64,000 nucleotides of DNA from Microcoleus sp. EPA2 (lineage in GTDB: Bacteria > Cyanobacteriota > Cyanobacteriia > Cyanobacteriales > Microcoleaceae). The notes under the pieces are model-generated. The model saw nothing but the letters and a program-made list of their open reading frames with translations, was not told where the DNA came from and searched no databases. The position numbers and the translations under genes are program-made. Positions 52,888 to 61,393 of this stretch are shown here, piece by piece. Numbering within the stretch: the first letter of the stretch is position 1; each line of letters opens with the position of its first letter. Where the stretch lies: contig JAHRFD010000017.1 of assembly GCA_020882975.1 (NCBI GenBank), positions 1 through 64,000 of the forward strand, written 5' to 3'.

Positions 52888-52904
52888 TCAATTACCTCAC
52901 TTGA

Positions 52905-54047
52905 CTAAACATTAACCGTCAATTGTAATTGCTGTTCAGAAGCCTCTGATTCTGCGTGTTCTAATCGTTCTTGAATTGACATTAATTGCAATTTTTTATT
53001 TAAATTGTATAAATCTATTTTCTGATAATCCTCTTGAAATAAGGGAATCAGTGATTCAACAACTTCAACTATGCCATCGGGCGGAACAGCATTGCCAATT
53101 TGTCTTCTTACTTCTGTAATAGAACCTTCAAACACAAAATTATCGGGAAAACTTTGTAACCTTGCTCTTTCCCTATTTGTCAATGAACGGGGTTCGGGAT
53201 AATGATATCCCCAAGTACCACCACCACCACCAGCAATAATTGTAGCACAGGGTTTATCTGGATGAATTCGCCGATAAACGTGACTGATCATGCCTTTTAC
53301 ATAGTAGGGACTATCTTTGGGAATATCAGTAAAATTCCCTCCCGGTTTGATGCGACTCAAAATTTCAATGGTTCGTGGCTGAATTTTCTGATGTTCTTGA
53401 TTATATTTGACTTTTTCGACATTTTTGAGTGCTTGGCCGGCAGTTCGATAAGGATAATTGCGATTTTCACCGTATTTTGGGTGAGGATGTAGAAAGTTAA
53501 ATCCTGTATCCATCCGAATGCCAACTAATAATACTCTTTGGCGAAATTGGGGGACTCCGTAATCCGCAAAGTTGTAGAGTTTGGGTTTGACTAAGTAGCC
53601 GGGAGCGATACTTTCAAAGTCGGAAATTATTTGTTTGATTGCTTGATAATTATTGGCACTTAATAAGCCTTTGACATTTTCTGCTACAAAAGCTTTTGGC
53701 TTTTTTTTATTGACAAAATCGAGAAAGTATGTGTATAAATTGCCTCTGGTTCCTTCCAGTCCTGGACGTTTCCAAATCATGGAAAAGTCTTGACAAGGAA
53801 ATCCTCCTATACATATTTCTGCATCTGGAACTTGGGTAATGTCTATATTTTCTATGCTGTCATTGACGATGACATCGGCGATATTTCTGCTGAATGTTTT
53901 GCAGGCGTATTTGTTGGAGTCGATCGCCCAAACTACCTCAAATCCGGCTTTATGGAATGGCAAGTCCATGCCGCCACAACCTGAAAACAATGAAATCAGT
54001 TGGGGCTTTGTTTTCCAGGCGATGGGCTTGAGACTTTCGATTAACAT
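52905..54047 (-). CDS. DNA (cytosine-5) methyltransferase of the ATPase-HNH operon
   Basis: 380 aa from ATG 54047 (a GTG at 54089 also opens the frame). Motif I LISLFSGCGGMDLPFHKAGF, IV GGFPCQDFS with Cys85, VI VAENVKGLL, VIII VPQFRQRVLLVGIR, X RQIGNAVPPDGIVEVVESL. A Gln/Glu-rich 60-residue tail follows motif X. First gene of a three-gene minus-strand operon with the ATPase and the HNH nuclease, which argues that it protects self DNA from their action. Not closely similar to the solitary methylase at 30803-31765 (PCQPFS versus PCQDFS). Confidence 0.92.
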   Translation of the reverse strand: MLIESLKPIAWKTKPQLISLFSGCGGMDLPFHKAGFEVVWAIDSNKYACKTFSRNIADVIVNDSIENIDITQVPDAEICIGGFPCQDFSMIWKRPGLEGTRGNLYTYFLDFVNKKKPKAFVAENVKGLLSANNYQAIKQIISDFESIAPGYLVKPKLYNFADYGVPQFRQRVLLVGIRMDTGFNFLHPHPKYGENRNYPYRTAGQALKNVEKVKYNQEHQKIQPRTIEILSRIKPGGNFTDIPKDSPYYVKGMISHVYRRIHPDKPCATIIAGGGGGTWGYHYPEPRSLTNRERARLQSFPDNFVFEGSITEVRRQIGNAVPPDGIVEVVESLIPLFQEDYQKIDLYNLNKKLQLMSIQERLEHAESEASEQQLQLTVNV

Positions 54048-54110
54048 ATTAGTTCGTAATAGGACGATGGCTAGCTGAATGCCGACCACCAGATAGTAAT
54101 TATACCAAAA

Positions 54111-54130
54111 TATAGTCGTATTCGACTATA
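54111..54130. promoter_or_regulatory. 20-bp palindrome upstream of the methylase operon
   Basis: TATAGTCG-TATT-CGACTATA, perfect 8-bp arms. It is about 64 bp upstream of ATG 54047 and overlaps the end of a family A element by a few bases, so it may be an operator or a by-product of the insertion. Confidence 0.35.
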
Positions 54131-54230
54131 GCAGTCCTTGCAGGAGTCGTAAAGTTTTTACCCCACCCCAACCCTCCCCTTATTAAGGGGAGGGAGTAAG
54201 AAATTCACAAATGATTTAGGATTGCTATAT
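54126..54230 (+). repeat. 105-bp dispersed element (family A), copy 2
   Basis: Identical as read to 26934-27038 over all 105 bp. Sits between the methylase operon and the Uma2 gene. Confidence 0.85.
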
Positions 54231-54241
54231 ATTTTAATATT

Positions 54242-55012
54242 TCACTCTTCTTCGTCTAACTCTATCCCCGCTTGACGCAGTTTTTCTGCCAATCTTTGGG
54301 CGCGGAGTCTTTCGCGATCGCCCCGCTGCCGTTCTTGTTCTAGTCTTTCCTCCGACCACAACAATAACTCGCCTTCTGCATTCCACCATCTCAACCAATA
54401 GCCTGTTCTCCCTTCGTGGGTTCCTTCCCAAACTCCTAAAAACAAGTCCAATCCCGGTATCCAATAACGTCCATTTGCATCTGGTTTTTCTAGTTGATAA
54501 CGTTCCGATTGTAAAGCATAAACTTCTAAATGAGCGGTGATTGCCCGAAAAATCACGTATCTGGGGACTTTGATTACTTGCTCGTAAAAAAACCACTTTC
54601 CCACCCGCGAGGTAAACTCAACTGAGTATTCTTCTCCGTAGGTTTCTGAGAGAAATTCCATCACAATTTGGGGAATTGTCCCTTCTGTGTGTGGAGTGTA
54701 ACTGCGGCGCACTTGAGACACATTTTTGGGATTAACGGGTTTGACGTACACCCAATCTGGTGCTTTACAGATAATCCGTTGTTCGCCGCTGGTTGAGGCT
54801 GGGAAACTAATTCCGGCACAAAGGGCAAAGTTGGAAACTATTAACGCATCCTGCATTAATTCAGGAAATTCTGTTAGCGGCTGTCGCAAAGCGGAGGCTA
54901 ATAATGGTTGGCTTTCGTCTTCCACTGGTTCGTCTGGTAGTTGGAAATCTTCTGGTAGTAGCGGCCAGGTGATTGTGAGTTTGGTTTCTGGGTTTTTAGT
55001 TGCTAAAGACAT
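54242..55012 (-). CDS. Uma2-family (PD-(D/E)XK-like) protein
   Basis: 256 aa. DUF820/Uma2 signs: APDWVYVKP (PD), IVMEFLSETYG (E-x-L-S), KWFFYEQVIKVPRYVIF (K...Y...V..Y). The C-terminal 50 residues are a Glu/Arg coiled coil (EERLEQERQRGDRERLRAQRL begins it). Uma2 proteins are very abundant in filamentous cyanobacteria; a nuclease fold is predicted but no function is established. The catalytic triad is only partly readable. Confidence 0.8.
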   Translation of the reverse strand: MSLATKNPETKLTITWPLLPEDFQLPDEPVEDESQPLLASALRQPLTEFPELMQDALIVSNFALCAGISFPASTSGEQRIICKAPDWVYVKPVNPKNVSQVRRSYTPHTEGTIPQIVMEFLSETYGEEYSVEFTSRVGKWFFYEQVIKVPRYVIFRAITAHLEVYALQSERYQLEKPDANGRYWIPGLDLFLGVWEGTHEGRTGYWLRWWNAEGELLLWSEERLEQERQRGDRERLRAQRLAEKLRQAGIELDEEE

Positions 55013-55091
55013 ACTATATCAGATGTTAAATGTTTTAATGGTTAAATTATATCTCTTGGTTTTTGGGATTAATTTTAATGAGGATTAAGTA

Positions 55092-55195
55092 TGAGGCGGA
55101 GCCTCTGGATCTGCGTTACTAGGCAGAGCCTAGTAACGAGGAAGCGATCTCAAAGTCCCCCTTATTAAGGGGGATTTAGGGGGATCGAGACTTAG
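55092..55195. repeat. Cluster of short inverted repeats
   Basis: GAGGCGGAGCCTC, then CGTTACTAGGC/GCCTAGTAACG (55114-55138, 11-bp stem, 3-nt loop), then CCCCCTTATTAAGGGGG. The last is a hairpin similar to the centre of family A. No T run on the hisS side. Confidence 0.65.
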
Positions 55196-55210
55196 TAACA
55201 ACCCATCTTT

Positions 55211-56485
55211 TTAAGGGTTTTGAATCTTCTGCTGTAACTCCTCTGTCATTGCTAGGAGTTCTGATTGACCGATCGCACTTTGTTCTCCACTGGCCAACCA
55301 CTTCAATTGTACCGTCTCGTTTTCTGCTTCCGCATCTCCCAAAACTAAGCACCCAACAGCACCACTGCGATCGGCTCTTTTAAACTGTTTCCCAAAAGCA
55401 CTGCCGCTCAAATCGATTTCGACGCTAAAGCCAGCACTCCGCAGTTTTTGAGCTAATAATACCGATTGTTGTTCGGCTTTTTCACCCCTAGATACCAAAT
55501 AAAAATCTAACTTTGGTTTGGGCAATGGTTGCAATTTTTGCAGCAGGATAATCAACCTTTCCATACCCATTGCCCAACCGACTGCCGCCGTATCTGGTCC
55601 GCCCAATTCCTTTACTAAACCATCGTATCGGCCACCTCCACAAACTGTGGCTTGGGCACCTAAATCGTCGGAAATAATTTCAAACGCAGTATAGGTATAG
55701 TAATCTAAACCGCGCACTAATCGGGGATTTAACTGATAGCTAATTCCTAAATTTGTCAGCATTTGCTGCACTTGCTCGAAGTGCGATCGCGATTCATCGC
55801 CCAAATAGTCCAAAATACTGGGCGCGTCTTTGACAATTTCCTGAGTCCGCTCATTTTTGCTATCCAAAATCCGCAGCGGATTGCGAGTTAAACGGTCTTG
55901 GGAATCCGCATCTAATTCTGACTTGTATGGTGTAAAATAATCGATTAAAGCTTGCCGATAATTTTGTCTATCTTCCTTGTTTCCGACAGAGTTAATATCG
56001 AGGCGCAAATTTTTCAAACCAAGGGTTTGAAGGATATCGCAGGCGATCGCAATTACCTCCACATCTGCACGGGGATTCTCACTACCCAAGACTTCTACGC
56101 CAATTTGATTAAACTGCCGCTGTCTTCCTTCTTGGGTGCGTTCGTAGCGAAACATCGGCCCAGTATACCACAGACGCTGGACGTCACCCGCCGCGTACAA
56201 ACTATTTTGAATAAAAGCTCGAACTACTCCCGCTGTACCTTCTGGCCGCAAGGTACTCGATCGATCGCCTTTATCTTTAAAGGTGTACATTTCTTTACCC
56301 ACAACATCAGTAGCTTCACCGATGCCGCGTTCAAATAAGGATGTTTGTTCAAAGATAGGTGTCCGAATTTCTCGATAAGCTGCTTTAGTTAAAATTGTTC
56401 TAGCGATTTCTTCGATATTTTGCCAATACCTAATTTCATCAGGTAAAATATCCCGCGTTCCAGGTAAAGTTTTAATTGAATTCAT
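55211..56485 (-). CDS. hisS: Histidyl-tRNA synthetase
   Basis: 424 aa class II synthetase. Motif 1 region LPGTRDILPDE, motif 2 FRYERTQEGRQRQFNQIGVE, histidine signature LVRGLDYYTYTAFEI, motif 3 GWAMGMERLI and a C-terminal anticodon-binding domain. Normal length. Single gene followed by a hairpin cluster. Confidence 0.96.
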   Translation of the reverse strand: MNSIKTLPGTRDILPDEIRYWQNIEEIARTILTKAAYREIRTPIFEQTSLFERGIGEATDVVGKEMYTFKDKGDRSSTLRPEGTAGVVRAFIQNSLYAAGDVQRLWYTGPMFRYERTQEGRQRQFNQIGVEVLGSENPRADVEVIAIACDILQTLGLKNLRLDINSVGNKEDRQNYRQALIDYFTPYKSELDADSQDRLTRNPLRILDSKNERTQEIVKDAPSILDYLGDESRSHFEQVQQMLTNLGISYQLNPRLVRGLDYYTYTAFEIISDDLGAQATVCGGGRYDGLVKELGGPDTAAVGWAMGMERLIILLQKLQPLPKPKLDFYLVSRGEKAEQQSVLLAQKLRSAGFSVEIDLSGSAFGKQFKRADRSGAVGCLVLGDAEAENETVQLKWLASGEQSAIGQSELLAMTEELQQKIQNP

Positions 56486-56497
56486 TTTGTTAGTCAG

Positions 56498-56557
56498 TAG
56501 TCATTGGTCATTAGTCATTGGTCATTAGTCATTGGTCATTAGTTATTGGTCATTAGT
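56498..56557. repeat. GTCATTA/GTCATTG heptamer array
   Basis: About eight units upstream of hisS, same heptamer (reverse orientation TAATGAC) as the large region at 36289-36822. The rest of the 205-bp spacer is AT-rich with TAATGACTAATGACT near 56675. Confidence 0.8.
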
Positions 56558-56690
56558 CTTGTCCTTGGTAATTTCAGATTGGTCATTGGTATTTGGTTTT
56601 TAGCAACTAACGTCTTAATTAAAAGCTAATAACTTTTGTATTTATTAGTTCTCAATCCTTAACTCTTACCTAATGACTAATGACTGCTGA

Positions 56691-57002
56691 CTAATGACTA
56701 ATAACTAATGATTCCCAAACTCCGTACCGATCGCCATAATAAGCCAAAATGCGATCGACCCGTTCGCGATCGGCAAAATCGAACCCTTCAGGATACTGTA
56801 TCCACAAAGCCCCAACTTGACTGTCGTTGTAATCAAACTGCTGCGACTGCTGTGCAATTAAACCAGTTTCCACTCCTTCAACTTGACGCAAATGGGCCGC
56901 CACTTCGCGATACACCGCCAGTGGTAATCCAGGGCATTGAATTTGATACCGTAGTTGTTTTTCTTGTGCCGTTTGCATCATTCCTTTGTCTGTTCCCAAC
57001 AT
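56691..57002 (-). CDS. Unknown 103-aa protein downstream of pedR
   Basis: Alpha/beta protein: IQCPGLPLAVYREVAAHLRQV, TGLIAQQSQQFDYNDSQVG, ALWIQYPEGF, RERVDRILAYYGDRYGVWE. No family named; small and cyanobacterial in look. It starts 10 bp after the pedR stop on the same strand, so it is probably in one operon. Confidence 0.65.
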   Translation of the reverse strand: MLGTDKGMMQTAQEKQLRYQIQCPGLPLAVYREVAAHLRQVEGVETGLIAQQSQQFDYNDSQVGALWIQYPEGFDFADRERVDRILAYYGDRYGVWESLVISH

Positions 57003-57012
57003 TGAGCCCTAC

Positions 57013-57288
57013 TTAAGATACTTCTTTATCGATCGGTCCTGGTAGAGGGCAGCAGTTAATATTGTCTAAACATACTTTTCCCCACTGTAAAGCCCAGCGC
57101 ACCAGTGCAACTCGATTTTCAGCCCGCGTCTTATTCAAGATATTGCTAATATGGTTGTCAACTGTACGCTTGCTAATCTCCAACTTTTCCGCTATTTTCT
57201 CATTGGTCAATCCTGTCGCGACTAATTCTACCACTTGTAATTCTCTGTCTGATAGGGTGACAGGGATCTGAGAAACGCTCCCACTCAT
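57013..57288 (-). CDS. pedR: PedR-type small LuxR/GerE transcriptional regulator
   Basis: 91 aa, little more than a GerE helix-turn-helix: LSDREKQVVELVATGLTNEK-like region (LSDRELQVVELVATGLTNEK), recognition helix KISKRTVDNHISNIL-like (EISKRTVDNHISNILNK). PedR of Synechocystis is a similarly small LuxR protein, active at low photosynthetic electron flow and inactivated by thioredoxin through a C-terminal Cys. Here the C-terminus has Cys in GKVCLDNINCCPLPG, consistent with that control (inference). Confidence 0.75.
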   Translation of the reverse strand: MSGSVSQIPVTLSDRELQVVELVATGLTNEKIAEKLEISKRTVDNHISNILNKTRAENRVALVRWALQWGKVCLDNINCCPLPGPIDKEVS

Positions 57289-57658
57289 AAATTTTTCCTA
57301 TGTGTGCATATTTACCTATCTATAATTCTAAAGGATCGAGGATCAAGTAAGAATAGAAAAATTAAATCTTTTCATGCTATCGTTCCGGGAGATTAGCAAT
57401 TGCAGTCGATCGACCATCACCTCCTCCCAGCGGAGTGCCAACATCCGGTGTCAGTACAGGCACTTGATTCCTGTGTAATAAATTTCTGGCAAAAAGATAG
57501 TCAACAACGGACAAGTGGCGCGCCGTGCCCTTGAAGCCTTCGACGAAGCTGAGCCCGCGACGCTAGCCCAAGCGCTTCGTCTAAGGGATAGCTGTTGCAC
57601 AGGAATTATGGGAGATTTTTAATGACCAGTCTGGCCTAGTCTCAAATCTCAAATCCCT
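57289..57658. other. 370-bp spacer with a nested hairpin
   Basis: No gene. 57528-57587 holds CCCTT...AAGGG around GACGAAGC/GCTTCGTC, a nested stem related to the CCTTCG-type repeats elsewhere. The rest is AT-rich with CAAATC direct repeats before the kinase start. Confidence 0.55.
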
Positions 57659-58639
57659 ATGACTTATCCTCGCGTACTGTGTTTGGGTGAAATATTATTT
57701 GACTGTCTCGCAGATCGATCGGGACTTGCCCTAGAAGAGGTAGAATCTTGGACACCCTATCCCGGTGGTGCCCCGGCGAATGTTGCCTGTGCTTTAGTTA
57801 AATTGGGGCATAGCGCCGGATTTATTGGTGCTGTGGGTGGGGATGAATTGGGTAACTCCCTCGTGCAGGTATTGCAAGAAATAGGAGTTGACACCACTGG
57901 AGTGCAGCGTCACCCGACAGCACCGACACGACAAGTTTATGTATTGCGAAATGAAATGGGCGATCGATTTTTTGCCGGCTTTGGCGATGCAAACACTGCG
58001 GAGTTTGCCGACACTCACCTCATCGCGGCCCAAATACCAGAGGTGCTGTTTGAAAATGCTGATTTTCTAGTGTTAGGTACTTTAGAATTAGCTTATCCTG
58101 ATAGTCGAAAGGCGATAGAAAAAGCAATTGAACTAGCAGAAAAGTATGACGTAAAAATTATACTAGACATCAATTGGCGACCAGTGTTTTGGGAAAATCC
58201 AGAGGAAGCCAAATCACTGATTAAAAAACTCTTCACCAAAATTGATTTTCTGAAATTATCGGCAGAAGAAGCCCAATGGCTGTTTGAAACTACCGACGCT
58301 GGAGCTATTACCTACCGCCTCGATTCCCCAGAAGGAGTTTTAGTAACTGGGGGAGATAAAGGTTGTTCCTATTGTATCTCGGAGAATGAAGGAAAAATCC
58401 CCGCTTTCAAAGTAGATATTGAGGATACAACTGGTGCCGGCGATGGATTTGTGGCTGGTTTTGTCAGCCAGTTGTGCAAGGTGGGAATTCTGAATTTAGC
58501 TGATGCAGAAGTCACCAAAAAAGTGGTTACTTATGCCAGTGCAGTAGGTGCCATGACGGCAATGAAACCTGGTGCAATTTCTGCTCAACCAAGCGCTGCT
58601 GAAGTAGAAGCTTTCTTGTACTTGTACAAAAATTATTAA
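57659..58639 (+). CDS. PfkB-family carbohydrate kinase (fructokinase-like)
   Basis: 326 aa. Motif 1 YPGGAPANVACALVKLG, motif 2 DTTGAGDGFVAGF with catalytic Asp; LGEILFDCLA at the start, typical of fructokinases. Phosphorylates a sugar, probably fructose, feeding glycolysis or the pentose phosphate pathway. Convergent with gluconokinase, 5 bp between the stops. Confidence 0.88.
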   Translation: MTYPRVLCLGEILFDCLADRSGLALEEVESWTPYPGGAPANVACALVKLGHSAGFIGAVGGDELGNSLVQVLQEIGVDTTGVQRHPTAPTRQVYVLRNEMGDRFFAGFGDANTAEFADTHLIAAQIPEVLFENADFLVLGTLELAYPDSRKAIEKAIELAEKYDVKIILDINWRPVFWENPEEAKSLIKKLFTKIDFLKLSAEEAQWLFETTDAGAITYRLDSPEGVLVTGGDKGCSYCISENEGKIPAFKVDIEDTTGAGDGFVAGFVSQLCKVGILNLADAEVTKKVVTYASAVGAMTAMKPGAISAQPSAAEVEAFLYLYKNY

Positions 58640-58644
58640 ATCTC

Positions 58645-59166
58645 TCAATTTTCATTACCAGGAAGAAGATTCCCCGCTCCCGCAGTCCCTATACTATTTA
58701 TCAGGAATTGGACAATTACCTCTAGAGACTGTGAGGCATCTATGACAATTGCATCTTGAGGTGGTTCCAGAGTTGCTAATTGACTTGACAATAAGTCTGC
58801 TTTCATGTAGTGATTTTCGCGATTTTTCAACCTTTCTGTGAGTAGCCCAAAAGAACCCTTGAGATAAAATATTTTTATTTGTTGCTTGTCTCGGCAGAGC
58901 ATTTTGCGGTAAGATGCTTTTAAGGCAGAACAAGCCAATACTACATTTTGCTTTTCTACTAACCAGTTATTTATAGCAGCTTGCAGTTCTAAAAGCCAAG
59001 GAAGGCGATCGACATCTTCTAAGGGAATACCCAAACTCATTTTGTCGATGTTTGCCTGGGAGTGAAAATCATCTGCATCACTGAATTTCCAATGTAGTGA
59101 ATCCGCCAGCAACTTGCCCACGGTAGTTTTGCCAGCACCGGATACTCCCATCAGAACTACAATCAT
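58645..59166 (-). CDS. gntK: Gluconokinase (GntK)
   Basis: 173 aa from ATG 59166 (frame open 14 codons earlier). Walker A GVSGAGKTT, DADDFHSQANIDKMSLGIPL and ACSALKASYRKMLC are GntK signatures. Makes 6-phosphogluconate from gluconate. Start chosen because the family begins MIVVLMGVSGAGK. C-terminal tail is slightly longer than in E. coli. Confidence 0.9.
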   Translation of the reverse strand: MIVVLMGVSGAGKTTVGKLLADSLHWKFSDADDFHSQANIDKMSLGIPLEDVDRLPWLLELQAAINNWLVEKQNVVLACSALKASYRKMLCRDKQQIKIFYLKGSFGLLTERLKNRENHYMKADLLSSQLATLEPPQDAIVIDASQSLEVIVQFLINSIGTAGAGNLLPGNEN

Positions 59167-59212
59167 AGCCACGATCGACCCAAAAATCAGGTTTCTTAAA
59201 TTATTCATTTTT

Positions 59213-59294
59213 GAATTTCTTACTCCCTCCTCTGATTCAAGGGAATAGTTAGGGTTGGGTAAAAAATTTACTACTTCTGCAAGGATTGCAATAC
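59213..59294 (-). repeat. Family A element, degenerate copy
   Basis: GAATTTCTTACTCCCTCC, then GGTTGGGTAAAAAATTTACT and CTGCAAGGATTGCAATA, matching family A in order, with the central hairpin diverged. Confidence 0.6.
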
Positions 59295-59329
59295 ACCTCT
59301 AGAAACCCGATTTTTAAGTCAATTTTTGA

Positions 59330-60028
59330 TTAAACTTCTTGCGGGACAGGCTTAATCAAATTATAAGCCAAAACGCCGATAACTCCACCCACGATCGGGA
59401 ATACAATAAACGCCCACAACTGTTGGATTGCCCATCCTCCTTGAAAAAGTGCCACACCGATACTTCTAGCTGGATTTACCGAAGTATTGGTTACAGGAAT
59501 TCCCACTAAGTGAATCAAAACCAGCATCAAGCCGATCGGGATTCCGCCCAAACCTACAGGATAGTTGGGATGGGTAGTACCCATGATCGTAAATAACAGA
59601 AAAGCAGTCAGTACAATTTCAGTTAATGCCGCGGCCAAAAGTCCGTAACCTGTAGGAGAATGCTCGCCAAAACCGTTAGATGCAAATCCCGAAGCGGCAG
59701 CATCAAATCCCGGTTTTCCTGATGCAATCATGTACAAAACAAGACCACCTAGAATTCCGCCTAAAATCTGACCTCCTATATAATAAGGAAGCAAGACGGC
59801 ATCGATCAATTTGCCCACTACTAAACCAATGCTCACTGCTGGATTGATGTGGCATCCTGAGATTGGTCCGATGGTGTAAGCCATGATTAACAAGGATAAA
59901 CCAAAGGCGATAGACACTCCTAAAAATCCGATTTTGTCTCCCGCTAACACCGCACTACCACATCCGCCTAACACTAATACGAAAGTGCCGAAAGCTTCCG
60001 CAACCCCTATCTTTATTTTGTTGTTCAT
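59330..60028 (-). CDS. aqpZ: Aquaporin Z
   Basis: 232 aa, six transmembrane segments and both NPA half-helices (HINPAVS, SVNPARS). Arg after the second NPA and His in [11 protein letters not shown] fit a water-selective pore. Conducts water across the cell membrane; helps with osmotic shifts. ATG 60028. Confidence 0.93.
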   Translation of the reverse strand: MNNKIKIGVAEAFGTFVLVLGGCGSAVLAGDKIGFLGVSIAFGLSLLIMAYTIGPISGCHINPAVSIGLVVGKLIDAVLLPYYIGGQILGGILGGLVLYMIASGKPGFDAAASGFASNGFGEHSPTGYGLLAAALTEIVLTAFLLFTIMGTTHPNYPVGLGGIPIGLMLVLIHLVGIPVTNTSVNPARSIGVALFQGGWAIQQLWAFIVFPIVGGVIGVLAYNLIKPVPQEV

Positions 60029-60384
60029 ACTGACAGTTGTTTGAAGTTTTAGGTAGGTGAATTTAGCACCCTAAAAACACTAATTCTCTAAACTCAAGCT
60101 ACATATTATTGACAATAGTGCCTCAGCACCAATGGGAATTTTTATTTATCTGTAACTCAAATTTATAAGAACTGGTATTAGATTTATTTTGGGTGCCGAA
60201 TATAAATTTGGACACACCCTAGCATTTCTTTAAATAACTGTCAATACTTAATATTTGTTTGTATAAAATGTCATATTGATTGGCGCTGTTTGTAAGTGGA
60301 GGGTAAGCTCTAGGAATATTACATTTACTGGGAACACAAAAGATTGGTGGCAAGCTGTTCTCTTATTTTGTAATTGAAAAACAG
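60029..60384. other. 356-bp spacer, no gene seen
   Basis: AT-rich, no repeat recognised. Holds the aqpZ promoter (minus strand); the SWIM gene ends at 60385, so this is a tail-to-head spacer on the same strand. Confidence 0.4.
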
Positions 60385-61212
60385 TTAATCTCCTTCACTG
60401 CGTTTTAGTGCTGCGAAAACTGCTTGCTGACTAACGGTTTGGTAGATTTTGCTAAAATGCTGCTTGAGTGCATCGGAGGCTGGGGATAATTTACTGGTGG
60501 TTCCTTTCCCGTCAGTGGCGAGGGGCATTGGCCCTAAAATATCTAGCACTGTTTCGCTACTCGGTGGTGGTACAATTACTACTAGAGATGATTCTAGTTG
60601 TTGGTTGTATTCCCAAAAGCGATCGACTTTAGGTAATTTAGCATTTTCAGTTGGGGAATTTTCCCCTGAATTTAGTTGTGTATTGTCTTTGGCTTCTGTA
60701 CCTCGTCTTTGGCGGAGTGCTGTCAGGATTTGCTCTTTGGTTCTACCCCGCATTTGAAACAGCACGAAGGGGTCTTCACTGAAGCGATCGCCCAATAAGT
60801 AGTACACTGCACTTATGTGTTTGCAAGGGTTTTTGGGATCGGGACAGCTACAGCGCGATCGAATATCGGACAAACTTAACGGAAATAGGGTTTTCCCGGC
60901 CGCTGCGAACACATCTTCAATATTGTGTGGCATTTCTCCAGCTAATAATTTTGCTGAAAAAATAGCTCTTTGTGACATATTTTCAATCACATATTCCCAA
61001 TCTTCATCTGTTAGTGGATCGAGTCCTAAAGAAACTTGATAGGGTTTGGGATCGGTACCTTGAACGATGGCAATTACTTCTTGATTAGGAAATTTAATGC
61101 TGAGAACTTTACCTTCTCGCGCATATTGCCAGCCGCGTTCTAACCGCTTTTTGAAGCGGTAGGTATTGATTAAATCTAGCCATTGTTGGGTCCACCATTC
61201 TCTGTCAATCAT
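60385..61212 (-). CDS. SWIM zinc-finger protein
   Basis: 275 aa. The SWIM motif CxCx(6)CxH is in CSCPDPKNPCKHISAVYYLL. The N-terminal half resembles the companion protein of SNF2 helicases in bacteria (WWTQQWLDLINTYRFKKRLER, ARGGKVLS-like). It lies 181 bp downstream of the SNF2 helicase on the same strand; the two are often neighbours in cyanobacteria, so a joint role in chromatin-like DNA handling is likely (inference). Confidence 0.85.
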   Translation of the reverse strand: MIDREWWTQQWLDLINTYRFKKRLERGWQYAREGKVLSIKFPNQEVIAIVQGTDPKPYQVSLGLDPLTDEDWEYVIENMSQRAIFSAKLLAGEMPHNIEDVFAAAGKTLFPLSLSDIRSRCSCPDPKNPCKHISAVYYLLGDRFSEDPFVLFQMRGRTKEQILTALRQRRGTEAKDNTQLNSGENSPTENAKLPKVDRFWEYNQQLESSLVVIVPPPSSETVLDILGPMPLATDGKGTTSKLSPASDALKQHFSKIYQTVSQQAVFAALKRSEGD

Positions 61213-61246
61213 AAGCCGAAGGAAGAAGGAAGGAATAAGGAAGAAG

Positions 61247-61376
61247 TCATATCAATTCCGGTTGTATCGGAATGATTTAACCGCGAAGGCGCGAAGTACG
61301 CGAAGGAAGAGAAGAGAGAGTTTAATACAGGACGATGAAGAGAGGATTTTATATCATATCAAATCCGGTTGCAAAG
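61247..61376 (+). repeat. Family B element, copy 4
   Basis: TCATATCAATTCCGGTTGTA at the left, core with AACCGCGAAGGCGCGAAGTA and GAAGAGAAGAGAGAGTTTAA; at the right TCATATCAAATCCGGTTGCA, a direct repeat of the left end. Lies between the SNF2 and SWIM genes. Confidence 0.75.
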
Positions 61377-61393
61377 GAATAAGGAAAAAAGCT

